Source: Gammaproteobacteria bacterium (GTDB taxonomy: Bacteria > Pseudomonadota > Gammaproteobacteria > Steroidobacterales > Woeseiaceae). Taken from it: a DNA stretch of 64,000 nt. A model generated the notes under the pieces. That model had not been told where the DNA came from and did no database searches. It was given only the letters and a program-made list of their open reading frames with translations. Location: positions 1 to 64,000 of the forward strand of contig JAACFJ010000009.1 in the NCBI GenBank assembly GCA_009937505.1. The letters are read 5' to 3'. Position 1 is the first letter of the stretch, and each line of letters starts with the position of its first letter. The position numbers were made by a program, and so were the translations under genes. This document shows positions 43,762-52,108 of this stretch, piece after piece.

Positions 43762-46731
43762 TCACGATTCCTTGCCCTCATGGCCCTCGGCGAGCCGCCT
43801 GCCGATGTCAGCCGCCCAACTGGCTGCCGCCGGCAGTAGACGATCGACTTCACCGGCGTGCCCGGCCGCTTCCTCGGCGCCGATCTCTCCGAATCCGCAC
43901 GCAAGCACGGCATTAGCCATCAGCATCTCCGTCGGGCGTTCAAGTATCGTGGCATATTCGAGTGCCTCGGTAGCACGCTCCACGGCATTCTGTTTGCGGC
44001 CACGCTCACAGTCTATTACTGCCGTACGCGTCAGGATGTATGCGAGTCGGTATTTCGCATCTGCAACCCGCAGTGCGTCGAGCGCGGTGTCGAGTTCCGC
44101 AAAGTCGTCGTCGATCGCATAGTTGCATAACCCCAGCAGTGCATCAGCGAACGGCTTTTCGCTGCCTTCGCGAATCTTCTCGCCGAGCGATACGAGTTGT
44201 TTCGCCCGATCGCGCGCCACTTCATGTCGACCGCGCTGCAATTCGATAATGACGAGATACTCTGAGGCCAGGAATTCGTTGAGCCTGTCGCCCGCCGACT
44301 TGCAGAGCGTACGTGACTGCTGGAAAAACTCCTCAGCTTCATCGAGTCGGTTTTCATGAAGGCGCAACATGCCATTTCCCGCCGCGATCGCCGGATGCGC
44401 GAATTGCCTGCGTTGCGCGAGCGAGTCGGCCTCCATCAGCATTGCATCCGCCTGTGAAAGGTCGCGTTCGAGCATTACCAGGCACTTCGCAGTCTCCGCC
44501 ATGCCGACGATGTTTGCCTTGCTATCATCCCCGCGCATGACGCGCGAGGATTGCAGGGACTGCTCGCGTGCGCCGTCCCATTCTCCCTGGCTCCACCGCA
44601 CATACGCCGCCATGTGATAACCGAGTCGCGCATGGGGAAGGTCACCGAGGTCCAGTGCGCGTTCGGCAAGCGCCGCATAAAGCTCCGCGGCCGCCTCCCA
44701 GTCGTCGATGGGTTCGGCGGACAGTAATACGTTGTGCAGGTCGATCTCGACGCCCACGCGCGAGGGATCAGCCAGCTCCTTCGCGAATTGCAGGCCCTGC
44801 CGGGCCAGCGAGCGGGCCTTTTCGTTGGCAAAGAACCTCAGGCAGAGTTGCCCGACGGAGACCATCGCCCGGGCCGCCAGTCCCGGGTCGCCGCTCAGCG
44901 TCGCATGGTGCCCGAGCCAGGAGGCACGGGCCAGGTCGAGCGCCGACTCCTGCTCGAGAATCTCTGCCGCACGGCGATGCATGACCTGCCGGCGCAGCGG
45001 CGAGATGTCTGCATACACGGCCTTGGCAATCAAGTCGTGCGAGTAGCGCAGGCCGTTGTCCGCGGGTACCAACATCGCCTGGCGCTCCGCCACTTCGAGC
45101 ACCTCGCCGATCTCGGTGGCATCCAGCCCTGCTACGACAGAAAGTGAGACGGCATCGACCGGGGGCAGCAGGACGGCCGCCCATTCGAGTACTTCCACCC
45201 CTGTTGTACTGAACCGTCCAAGGCGTTCCCGCACCAGTTCATTGAGTGACCCGCCGCCGGAGCCGTCGACTTCGGCCCTCGCAAGCTCGATCGCGAGCAG
45301 TGGGTTGCCGCCGCACTCCCCGCTCAGACGCTCGAAGTCCGCACCCGGTGCCTGTTCGGCTATCAGCTGTGACAGTGCATCTTCCGGCAATGGCCCCAAT
45401 TCGATTTCACTGAGTAAGCCATCATGACGCAGCCCGCTCAGTGCCTGCTGCAAAGGCGCGTTGTCCCGAATATCTCCGCTCCTTGCTGCAACTACGGCGA
45501 ATATCGGCCGATCACGGTTCATTCTCATCAGGTAATGCAGAGCAGATGCACTGGATTCGTCAGACCATTGCAGGTCGTCGAATAGCAGTAGCACCGGCGC
45601 CGCCTCGGCTTCGCGCGCAATGAGGTCGGAGAGTTTGCCGAACAGACGATCCCGGTTCGAGACATCGGTCGCGCCAAAAATATCCTCATAGACCTCGCTG
45701 CCCAGCGCCCGCAGCGAATCGATCCACAGGGCGAACGGCCTTATCGCATCGGATTCGAACGCCGTCGCCTGCAATATGAAGGCATTCGCGTCTTCTGCGT
45801 ACTCGAGCAGGGAATGCAGCACACAGCTCTTGCCGATACCGGGCACGCCGCGCACGACGACCATCGCGGCTTTATGATCGGCGCTAACAGCGTCCAGGGC
45901 CTCCACCAGGGTACCCACTTCTTCCTTGCGCCCGACCAGTCCGCGACGGCGCGGTGCCGGCGCCTTCACGTCCCTGGATTTCCTCGGGATCGGCGTTGAT
46001 GGCACTCGGTCGATGCGGGGACCCTGCCGCGCGGCGACCATTGCGCCTGACGGCGTCACTCCAGCCTCTTTCAGCATGCGCAGTCCCAGCTGAAATTGTT
46101 CTTCGGCCTCTGCGGTCTGGTTCGCGGCATTGAGTAACCGGATCAGTAACGCCCGATGGTCCTCATCGTAAGGCGACAGGCCAACAAGGGCCCTTGCATG
46201 CGGCAAGGCGCGCTCCGGGTTGTTCTCCAGTCGCGCAACAAGTGCGGAGAGCAGCGCCACGCGATCACGCAGTGACTGCTCGCGTTCGGCCACGCACCAT
46301 GCATGGAAATCGTGAAAATTCGGAAATTCCAATCCCTCGAGGAAGTTGCCACGGAATCGCATTGCGGCCGCCTCGAGCTCTTCCAGGGGTGCCTCGGCGA
46401 CACCGTTGCCGACAAGAGCTCGCAGCTCGGTGACATCGATCGATACGTCGTTGGTATCGACGCCTACGTTAGTGCGGTCGGCAATGATTCTCGATTGGTC
46501 GTCATCGTCGACCAGCCGCCGCAGCTTCGACAGGCTCCAGCGCAATGAGCCACGCGGGTCGTCCGGAATCTCCCAGAGCAGTTCACACAGGTGCTCGCGC
46601 CGGAACTGGCGCGGATTGAGGCTCAGGTACGCCAGCAGCGCGCGGGTCTTCTTCGAGGGCGGCAGCGGCAGTGGCTTACCGTCCTTCAGCACTTCGAAGT
46701 CACCCAGAAAATGCAGTTCGAGTGCGGTCAT
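43762..46731 (-). CDS. BTAD/SARP-type regulator with ATPase and TPR-like domains
   Basis: 989 residues. The N-terminus (~1-100) is an OmpR-like winged helix (LHFLGDFEVLKDGKPL, SKKTRALLAYLSL, LLWEIPDDPRGSLRWSLSKLRRL) followed by the bacterial transcriptional activation domain (~100-240). Then comes a STAND/AAA-type ATPase with Walker A GVPGIGKS (295-302) and Walker B LLLFDDLQW, and a long helical TPR-like C-terminal half. This architecture is typical of actinobacterial AfsR/SARP regulators and is less common in Gammaproteobacteria. It should sense a ligand through the TPR region and bind direct repeats near target promoters. It is operonic with the DUF4242 gene and divergent from the cysteine synthase region, the likeliest target. 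Confidence 0.87.
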   Translation of the reverse strand: MTALELHFLGDFEVLKDGKPLPLPPSKKTRALLAYLSLNPRQFRREHLCELLWEIPDDPRGSLRWSLSKLRRLVDDDDQSRIIADRTNVGVDTNDVSIDVTELRALVGNGVAEAPLEELEAAAMRFRGNFLEGLEFPNFHDFHAWCVAEREQSLRDRVALLSALVARLENNPERALPHARALVGLSPYDEDHRALLIRLLNAANQTAEAEEQFQLGLRMLKEAGVTPSGAMVAARQGPRIDRVPSTPIPRKSRDVKAPAPRRRGLVGRKEEVGTLVEALDAVSADHKAAMVVVRGVPGIGKSCVLHSLLEYAEDANAFILQATAFESDAIRPFALWIDSLRALGSEVYEDIFGATDVSNRDRLFGKLSDLIAREAEAAPVLLLFDDLQWSDESSASALHYLMRMNRDRPIFAVVAARSGDIRDNAPLQQALSGLRHDGLLSEIELGPLPEDALSQLIAEQAPGADFERLSGECGGNPLLAIELARAEVDGSGGGSLNELVRERLGRFSTTGVEVLEWAAVLLPPVDAVSLSVVAGLDATEIGEVLEVAERQAMLVPADNGLRYSHDLIAKAVYADISPLRRQVMHRRAAEILEQESALDLARASWLGHHATLSGDPGLAARAMVSVGQLCLRFFANEKARSLARQGLQFAKELADPSRVGVEIDLHNVLLSAEPIDDWEAAAELYAALAERALDLGDLPHARLGYHMAAYVRWSQGEWDGAREQSLQSSRVMRGDDSKANIVGMAETAKCLVMLERDLSQADAMLMEADSLAQRRQFAHPAIAAGNGMLRLHENRLDEAEEFFQQSRTLCKSAGDRLNEFLASEYLVIIELQRGRHEVARDRAKQLVSLGEKIREGSEKPFADALLGLCNYAIDDDFAELDTALDALRVADAKYRLAYILTRTAVIDCERGRKQNAVERATEALEYATILERPTEMLMANAVLACGFGEIGAEEAAGHAGEVDRLLPAAASWAADIGRRLAEGHEGKES

Positions 46732-46881
46732 GCGCGTACGGACACCCCTGTAACAGCCTGTTTTCAGGACATTTTAGACAAGACCGACAAAAACCACGGT
46801 CATTCCCACGGTGGCTTCATCGATACAGGGTAAAGATTAGCACCAGATTCAACGCACAAACGAATCGGGGAGGAGGTCACC

Positions 46882-47070
46882 ATGCCTCATTGCAAGAACC
46901 TGCTGGAACGAATCGGGCGGATACCGCTGGTCACCTACGGTATGACCGCGGCCCGCATCCGTCAAAACCTCATCGAGGAGGAGCACCATGGCTCGATACC
47001 TGAACATTATGGGAACGATTGGCAATACGCCGCTCGTCAAACTCGGCCGGCTGGCACCAGGGGACGTTAA
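46882..47070 (+). CDS. Small ORF resembling the start of cysteine synthase (possible duplication remnant)
   Basis: 62 codons with a very strong ribosome binding site (GGGGAGGAGGTCACC before ATG). It overlaps the start of the cysteine synthase gene in another frame. Its opening aligns with that of the downstream protein at the same distance from Met: NLLERIGRIPLV against NIMGTIGNTPLV, and the ribosome-site/start contexts also match (GAGGAGGTCACCATGCCTC and GAGGAGGAGCACCATGGCTC). It looks like the 5' end of a second cysK-like copy, most of which was lost. Alternatively it is a leader ORF coupling translation to cysK. Confidence 0.45.
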   Translation: MPHCKNLLERIGRIPLVTYGMTAARIRQNLIEEEHHGSIPEHYGNDWQYAARQTRPAGTRGR

Positions 47071-48478
47071 TGTCTATGTAAAGATTGAGGCGTTCAACCC
47101 GCTCGGCTCGATCAAGGACCGTATGGCGCACGCCGTTATCGAAGACGCCGAGCGCAGTGGCAAACTCCAGCCCGGCCAGACCGTCGTGGAAGCGACGAGC
47201 GGCAATACGGGTATCGCTCTGGCGATGATCTGTGCTGCCAAGGGGTATCCGCTGGTCGTCACGATGGCCGAAAGCTTCAGCATCGAACGCCGCAAGTTGT
47301 TGCGTTTCCTCGGCGCCAGGGTGGTTTTGACACCCGCAGCCGAGAAAGGCACGGGCATGCTCAACAAGGCCACTGAACTCGCCGAAAAACACGGCTGGTT
47401 CCTGTGCCGGCAGTTTGAAAACGAAGCCAACGCAACGGTCCACACGCGCACTACGGTCAGCGAGATCATTGCCGACATGCGGGGCGAACCGCTGGAAGCG
47501 TTTGTCTCGGGATTCGGTACGGGTGGCACGCTGCTGGGCGTGGCCCGAGGCCTGAAAGCGCACGACGCGTCGATTCGGGTTGTCGCCGCGGAGCCGGATA
47601 ACGCCCAGGTGCTCGGTAGTGGGATCCCGCAACCCCGCAAAGCCGACGGTGCACCGTCGCGAAGCCACCCGAATTTCCGCCCGCACCTGATGCAGGGCTG
47701 GTGCCCGGACTTCATCTCCGAACTCACTCAAAACGCGGTCGACGAAAATCTGGTGGATGAAGTCGTACCTGTGTCGGGTGACGAAGCGATGCGGCTGGCC
47801 CGGGAACTGGCTCGACAGGAAGGCATCTTCGTCGGTACGTCCTCGGGTGCGACGCTGGCCGCGGCCCTCGATGTGGCACGTCGCGCCGCGCCCGGTTCGA
47901 ACATAGTCTGCATCCTGCCCGACACGGGCGAGCGTTACCTCTCGACACCGCTGTTCGAGTCTGTCGGCGAGGAAATGGACGAGGAAGAACTCGCCTTGTC
48001 GCGATCCACTCCCGGCTATCGATTCGACCTGTGTGCCGTACCTGAGCCCAGGCGCAGGGAGCCGGGAAAAGTCGACCTCGACCCTGCCGCAGAAACTTTT
48101 GTCAGCGACGTCATTCGCGATAACAGGGTCGTACTGTTCGCGCTCGAGTGGTGTGAGTTCTGCTGGTCAGTGCGCAAGCTGTTCACACGGCTCGGCATCG
48201 AATACCAAAGTGTGGATCTCGATTCGGTGGCCTGCCAGAAAGACAACAGTGGCGGCAAGATCCGCGCGGTGCTCGAGAACCGTATTGGCAATCCGACAAT
48301 CCCGCAGATCTACATTGGCGGCGATCATATCGGCGGCTGCACCGAGCTTTTTGACGAGATGCGAACCGGTTCGATGCAGCAGCGTTTGCGCGCCTGCGGA
48401 GCCGTACACAAGAACGATATGGACTTCGACCCTTACGAGCTGTTGCCGAAATGGGTCCACACGAGGAAGACGGCGTGA
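46988..48478 (+). CDS. Cysteine synthase-glutaredoxin fusion
   Basis: 496 residues. Residues ~1-320 are an O-acetylserine sulfhydrylase/cystathionine-synthase-type PLP enzyme: NTPLVKL, PLP lysine Lys43 in GSIKDRM, the substrate loop TSGNTGIA, the phosphate loop GFGTGGTL, and GTSSGA. Residues ~370-475 are glutaredoxin-like, with CEFC at 389-392 after VLFALEW, TIPQIYIGG for glutathione binding, and the GGCTEL turn. One protein thus couples cysteine formation with a dithiol redox module, perhaps for reduction of the sulfur donor or redox control. The ATG at 46988 follows GAGGAGGAGCACC. It is divergent from the BTAD regulator. Confidence 0.9.
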   Translation: MARYLNIMGTIGNTPLVKLGRLAPGDVNVYVKIEAFNPLGSIKDRMAHAVIEDAERSGKLQPGQTVVEATSGNTGIALAMICAAKGYPLVVTMAESFSIERRKLLRFLGARVVLTPAAEKGTGMLNKATELAEKHGWFLCRQFENEANATVHTRTTVSEIIADMRGEPLEAFVSGFGTGGTLLGVARGLKAHDASIRVVAAEPDNAQVLGSGIPQPRKADGAPSRSHPNFRPHLMQGWCPDFISELTQNAVDENLVDEVVPVSGDEAMRLARELARQEGIFVGTSSGATLAAALDVARRAAPGSNIVCILPDTGERYLSTPLFESVGEEMDEEELALSRSTPGYRFDLCAVPEPRRREPGKVDLDPAAETFVSDVIRDNRVVLFALEWCEFCWSVRKLFTRLGIEYQSVDLDSVACQKDNSGGKIRAVLENRIGNPTIPQIYIGGDHIGGCTELFDEMRTGSMQQRLRACGAVHKNDMDFDPYELLPKWVHTRKTA

Positions 48479-48574
48479 TGGCGGTCGCGTTCGCTAAATA
48501 GTTGATAACTGAGGCCGCCGATTTTGGCGGTAAACCCCAGATGAACCATTACCCGATCTAGAGGAATTTTGATC

Positions 48575-49267
48575 ATGGCATTTATCAAGACAATCGCGCC
48601 TGCCATGGCGCAAGGAGAAATTCTGGAGATGTACGAGCGTCAAGAGGCGGCCTGGGGCTATGTGCCCAATTACGCCAAGGCTTTCTCGGGACGACCCGAA
48701 GTGCTCGCACGCTGGGGCAGGCTGCTGGCGGAGATCAAGCGGCCCATGTCGAAGCGACGCTTTGAACTGGTTACCTTCGCAGCTGCACTCGAACTCCGCA
48801 ATACTGCGTGTTCGCTCGCCCACGGCAGGGCGTTGCTGGAGTTCTTCACCGCTGAAGAGGTCCTCAAAATGAGGGAAAACAAGTTCAGCGAGTCCGCGAC
48901 GGAAACGGAGAAAGCGATATTCCGCTTCGCGCGCAAGATCGTGAAAGACGCGTCGCTGGTTACCTCTGGCGATGTCGACCTGTTGAAGAAACACGGGCTG
49001 AACGACGATGAGATATTCGACATTGCGGCGACGGCAGCTGGTCGCGCGTTTTTCACCAAGTTGCTGGACGCACTCGGAGTGGAAACCGACTCGACATTTC
49101 TTGAAATGGATTCTGCGTTTCGCCGCGCGATGACGGTCGGCAGGCCGATCGGTTACCGGCCTGTGGAGCGATTGCCGGAGACACCTGGGGAAGCCGGCTC
49201 CCGCAGCCCGCGTGCCGGGAACGGAAGACGCGCCGATTATCAGAGCGTCGACCTGTCGAATCACTGA
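48575..49267 (+). CDS. Carboxymuconolactone decarboxylase (CMD)-family protein
   Basis: 230 residues, all-helical. The CMD/AhpD-like core reads ELVTFAAALELRNTACSLAHGRALLEF; the usual CxxC pair is reduced to a single Cys followed by His (CSLAH), so AhpD-type disulfide chemistry is unlikely unless the Cys works alone. The second half resembles the peroxidase-related TIGR branch (AIFRFARKIVKDASLV, GLNDDEIFDIAATAAGRAFF). The ATG at 48575 follows AGAGGAA. The C-terminal tail is low complexity. It lies 96 bases after the cysteine synthase gene and may share its transcript. The stop is 38 bases before a composite element. Confidence 0.8.
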   Translation: MAFIKTIAPAMAQGEILEMYERQEAAWGYVPNYAKAFSGRPEVLARWGRLLAEIKRPMSKRRFELVTFAAALELRNTACSLAHGRALLEFFTAEEVLKMRENKFSESATETEKAIFRFARKIVKDASLVTSGDVDLLKKHGLNDDEIFDIAATAAGRAFFTKLLDALGVETDSTFLEMDSAFRRAMTVGRPIGYRPVERLPETPGEAGSRSPRAGNGRRADYQSVDLSNH

Positions 49268-49303
49268 TCATTGATTCAGCGAGTTACCGGGGCGTCGGGG
49301 AAC

Positions 49304-49397
49304 CAGGGGACAGTGACTTTAAGTGCCAGGCCAGGGCAGTTAGGGGACAGTGACTTTAAGTGCCAGGCCCGTTCGCCTGGCACTTAAAGTCACTGTC
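49304..49397. repeat. Composite palindromic gene-end element, copy 8 (duplicate of copy 7)
   Basis: A 94-base block with the left-left-right arm arrangement, identical base for base to 38501-38594 although about 10.8 kb away and between unrelated genes. It supplies the stop TGA (49390-49392) of the convergent OmpA-family gene. Confidence 0.94.
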
Positions 49398-50457
49398 GGC
49401 TCGTTACACGCAGTTCAACGCGCCGGCTCGCGGCCAGGCCGGACGCGCTCATGTCGGACGCGTCTTTATGCGACTCGCCGTAACCGCGTGTGGTCATCCG
49501 CGACGAATCGACGCCCGCCTGCGCGAGGTAGTTACGAACGGCTTCCGCGCGACGCTCCGAAAGCTTCATGTTGTAGCTTTCGGGTCCGCGTGAATCCGCG
49601 TAGCCCACAATCTCGACCTGCACGTCGGGATGGCGCTTCAGGGTCGACGCGGAATCACCGAGCATGCTTTTCGCTGTCGCAAGGAGCACAGCGGAGTCGA
49701 AGCCGAAGTAGACGTTCCTCAGCTTGACTATCTCGCAACCGCTGGCATCAACCTTAACGCCTGCAGGGGTGCCGGGACACTGATCCCGGTCGTTGGCAAC
49801 GCCATCTCCATCGCTGTCCGCCGGGGCAGCTGCAACAATGCCTGCACCGGTATCCGGTTCAGGTTCGCTGGCTGCGACCATCGGAGCAGCCGACCCGCCA
49901 CCGAAGTTGTACTGGATGCCGATCGAACCGACCTGGTCTGTCAGAGAATTGTCGCTGTCGAAAGCATGCCGCAGGCGCCACTCGGCTCGCAGCGACCAGG
50001 GGCTGTCTCCAAAACGGACTTTCAGCCCGAGACCACCCGTTGCCGTCGCATTACTGGCCGTCGAGTCGGCAGGCGGCAGTCCACCGAAATCCGGAGTGCC
50101 AACATCAGCCCGCAAATAACCGAGCCCACCGATAACGTACGGGGAAAACAGGCTGTCCGGAAGGAAGTTACCGATGACGTTGAAGCCCAGTTCCAGGTGC
50201 TCCTGGCCCGGAAAGCCGTCAATATCGTGATAGCCGAACAGGCCCTCGAGCCAGAGGTGCTTGCCCATCTCCCGGCCGACCTGGACCTGCCCGCCTGAAA
50301 AGGAATCGTCGATCTTTCGGTCAGGATCATCGTCGGTATAGGCGATCGACGGTGAAACGTACCACTCGCCCTCCTCCGCCTGCGCGGCCAACGGGGCCAG
50401 TGGAATCAATACGAGGGCCAATAGTTTGAGTAGTCTGGTCACGTCACTGTATGTCAT
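49390..50457 (-). CDS. OmpA-family outer-membrane protein
   Basis: 355 residues. Signal peptide (LLKLLALVLIPLAPLAAQA), then an eight-stranded beta-barrel (EWYVSPSIAYTDDD, ~30-190) ending in GIQYNFGG, a linker with a thrombospondin-3-like calcium loop (DSDGDGVANDRDQCPGTP), and the C-terminal OmpA peptidoglycan-binding domain (VYFGFDS, LKRHPDVQVEIVGYADSRGPESYN, LSERRAEAVRNYL, TRGYGES). It links the outer membrane to the cell wall. The last codons come from the element (SRQ then TGA), so the native final residues may be replaced. The start could also be GTG 15 bases downstream. Confidence 0.92.
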   Translation of the reverse strand: MTYSDVTRLLKLLALVLIPLAPLAAQAEEGEWYVSPSIAYTDDDPDRKIDDSFSGGQVQVGREMGKHLWLEGLFGYHDIDGFPGQEHLELGFNVIGNFLPDSLFSPYVIGGLGYLRADVGTPDFGGLPPADSTASNATATGGLGLKVRFGDSPWSLRAEWRLRHAFDSDNSLTDQVGSIGIQYNFGGGSAAPMVAASEPEPDTGAGIVAAAPADSDGDGVANDRDQCPGTPAGVKVDASGCEIVKLRNVYFGFDSAVLLATAKSMLGDSASTLKRHPDVQVEIVGYADSRGPESYNMKLSERRAEAVRNYLAQAGVDSSRMTTRGYGESHKDASDMSASGLAASRRVELRVTSRQ

Positions 50458-50597
50458 TAGAGAATTAGAACGTTAATGTAGACCGGCTTGTGCCGAAGGA
50501 CTGTGAGGTAAGTCACGGCTTGGCCACGGAATATGTAAAAAGATACACGATTGCCCGGAGGGTCACAAAGGAGCAAAGACGGGATCCCCACCAATTA

Positions 50598-50655
50598 GGT
50601 GACAGTGACTTTAATTGCCAGGCGTCTCGGTCTGGCAATTAAAGTCACTGTCCAC
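50598..50655. repeat. Variant palindromic element, copy 9 (TTAATTG subtype)
   Basis: The arms read GTGACTTTAATTGCCAGGC and the reverse complement, so the G-to-T change in the arm centre is matched by C-to-A in the other arm. The outer ends (GGTGACAG, CTGTCCAC) do not fully pair. It lies between two divergently transcribed genes, unlike other copies. Confidence 0.88.
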
Positions 50656-50737
50656 TAACGACTCTAATGACTGCGAGAAGGAGTGGCTTCGTGCCGAGCC
50701 AAACTAGTAGTATTGTCACGAGCAACGCTCACGGGAG

Positions 50738-51499
50738 ATGGTCATCGTTAGCACCGATCCAGCGGCCAAAAGCATAGCATTGCCTTACGAAGCACCTGGC
50801 TGGGCACAAGCGATGCGCCGCCTCACCGACCACGTCGTTGTTGATTTCCTGGGCGGGCCACGGCCGTGGAAACTCGCCTGGGTGATCAATTTTCAGAAGG
50901 CGGGGACGTTCGTTTTTCTTCTCGCCCTGATCGCGTACTACGGAAACACGTCGTCCGCAGTGTGGGTTTATACGGCGATGCAGGGTAGCTACGGGCTGGT
51001 CTGGATCCTCAAGGACATGGCGTTCCCGGACCCGAACTGGCAGCGACGCGTTACGATAGGAGGCGGAATCAACGCTTTCCTTGGCGTGCTGGGCTGGTAC
51101 TGGGTGTTCGGATGGCTGCTGGTCTCCGGGGTCTCGCAACCCGACTACCCGCTACCCGATTTTGCCTGGTTTTGCCTGTGCGTCAGCCTGTGCATTACGG
51201 GTTCGGCCATCATGATCGCGGCAGATGCACAGAAGTACTTCACGCTTCGCGTGCAGAGAGGCCTGATCACCGACGGCATGCACCGCTACGTGCGCCACCC
51301 CAACTACCTCGGCGAAATCATGATCTACGGCAGCTTCGCGATGATGGTGTGGCACTGGCTGCCCGTCGTGGTACTGGCATGGGTCTGGCTCGGCCTGTTC
51401 GCCATCAACATGATCATGAAAGAAGCCAGCATGTCACGATATCCCGAGTGGGCGGCCTACAAGAAACGGACCTGGTGGCTGCTACCGTTCGTGCTCTAG
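50738..51499 (+). CDS. Isoprenylcysteine methyltransferase/DUF1295-like membrane protein
   Basis: 253 residues, about five to six transmembrane helices. The C-terminal motif GMHRYVRHPNYLGEIMIYGSFAMMVW followed by SRYPEWAAYKKRT is the signature of the ICMT/phospholipid methyltransferase/steroid-5-alpha-reductase-like group (R-x-x-RHPxYxGE). It may methylate a lipid or quinone, or reduce an enone at the inner membrane; these cannot be separated by sequence reading alone. The start ATG at 50738 has only a close GGGAG. It is isolated between the variant element and a hypothetical membrane gene. Confidence 0.75.
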   Translation: MVIVSTDPAAKSIALPYEAPGWAQAMRRLTDHVVVDFLGGPRPWKLAWVINFQKAGTFVFLLALIAYYGNTSSAVWVYTAMQGSYGLVWILKDMAFPDPNWQRRVTIGGGINAFLGVLGWYWVFGWLLVSGVSQPDYPLPDFAWFCLCVSLCITGSAIMIAADAQKYFTLRVQRGLITDGMHRYVRHPNYLGEIMIYGSFAMMVWHWLPVVVLAWVWLGLFAINMIMKEASMSRYPEWAAYKKRTWWLLPFVL

Positions 51500-51580
51500 G
51501 ATTTCCCTCTCTAGGTAGACCTCCGGATAGCGCGGCCTAATGGATTCTGGGACACTCGTTGTCGGAGTCGGTGTGCAATC

Positions 51581-52108
51581 GTGCTCCCTTCTTCATTTGC
51601 GACGAGGCTTTCGCAGCGAATGCTCAGGAGTCGGCACAGAGAGGAGACAACCCTCCTTTTCCTGGCTGCGCTTCTGCTGGTCGTCGGCGTTATTGTCTAC
51701 GCGGTTGACCGCGGCGGCGCAGCGTACTTCCTGATTGGCTGGACAGCCAGCCACGGCGAAGCTGAACTCTTCGGGCCGGTCGGCAACCATCTCCCCACCT
51801 TTGTTCACTCGCTAGCCATAATCCTTGTCCTGGCGGCAGTGCTTCGACCCTGGCCTAAACTGTTGCCGGCCGTCGCCCTCGCCTGGTTTGCCGTCGAATG
51901 CCTCTTCGAGGTCGGCCAGATTTCACCGCTCGACGCACGCGTTGCAGCGGTTCTGCCGGCGTGGTTCGACGACGTGCCTGTTCTCGAAGCCAGTGCCGAC
52001 TACTTCATAAACGGAACCTACGACCCGCTCGACATACTTTCTATCGCACTCGGCGCGGCCGCAGCGTACTGGATCGTTCGCATGACAGAACGAGGAGATC
52101 TACGATGA
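51581..52108 (+). CDS. Hypothetical membrane protein
   Basis: 175 residues (a later ATG at 51620, MLRSRHREE, is equally possible). Four hydrophobic segments: TLLFLAALLLVVGVIVYAV, FVHSLAIILVLAAVL, LLPAVALAWFAVECLF and LDILSIALGAAAAYWIV. Between them lies an extracytoplasmic acidic loop with DYFINGTYDPLD. It resembles small integral proteins of unknown function. The stop overlaps the next start (ATGA at 52105-52108), so it is coupled to the exported protein downstream. Confidence 0.7.
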   Translation: MLPSSFATRLSQRMLRSRHREETTLLFLAALLLVVGVIVYAVDRGGAAYFLIGWTASHGEAELFGPVGNHLPTFVHSLAIILVLAAVLRPWPKLLPAVALAWFAVECLFEVGQISPLDARVAAVLPAWFDDVPVLEASADYFINGTYDPLDILSIALGAAAAYWIVRMTERGDLR

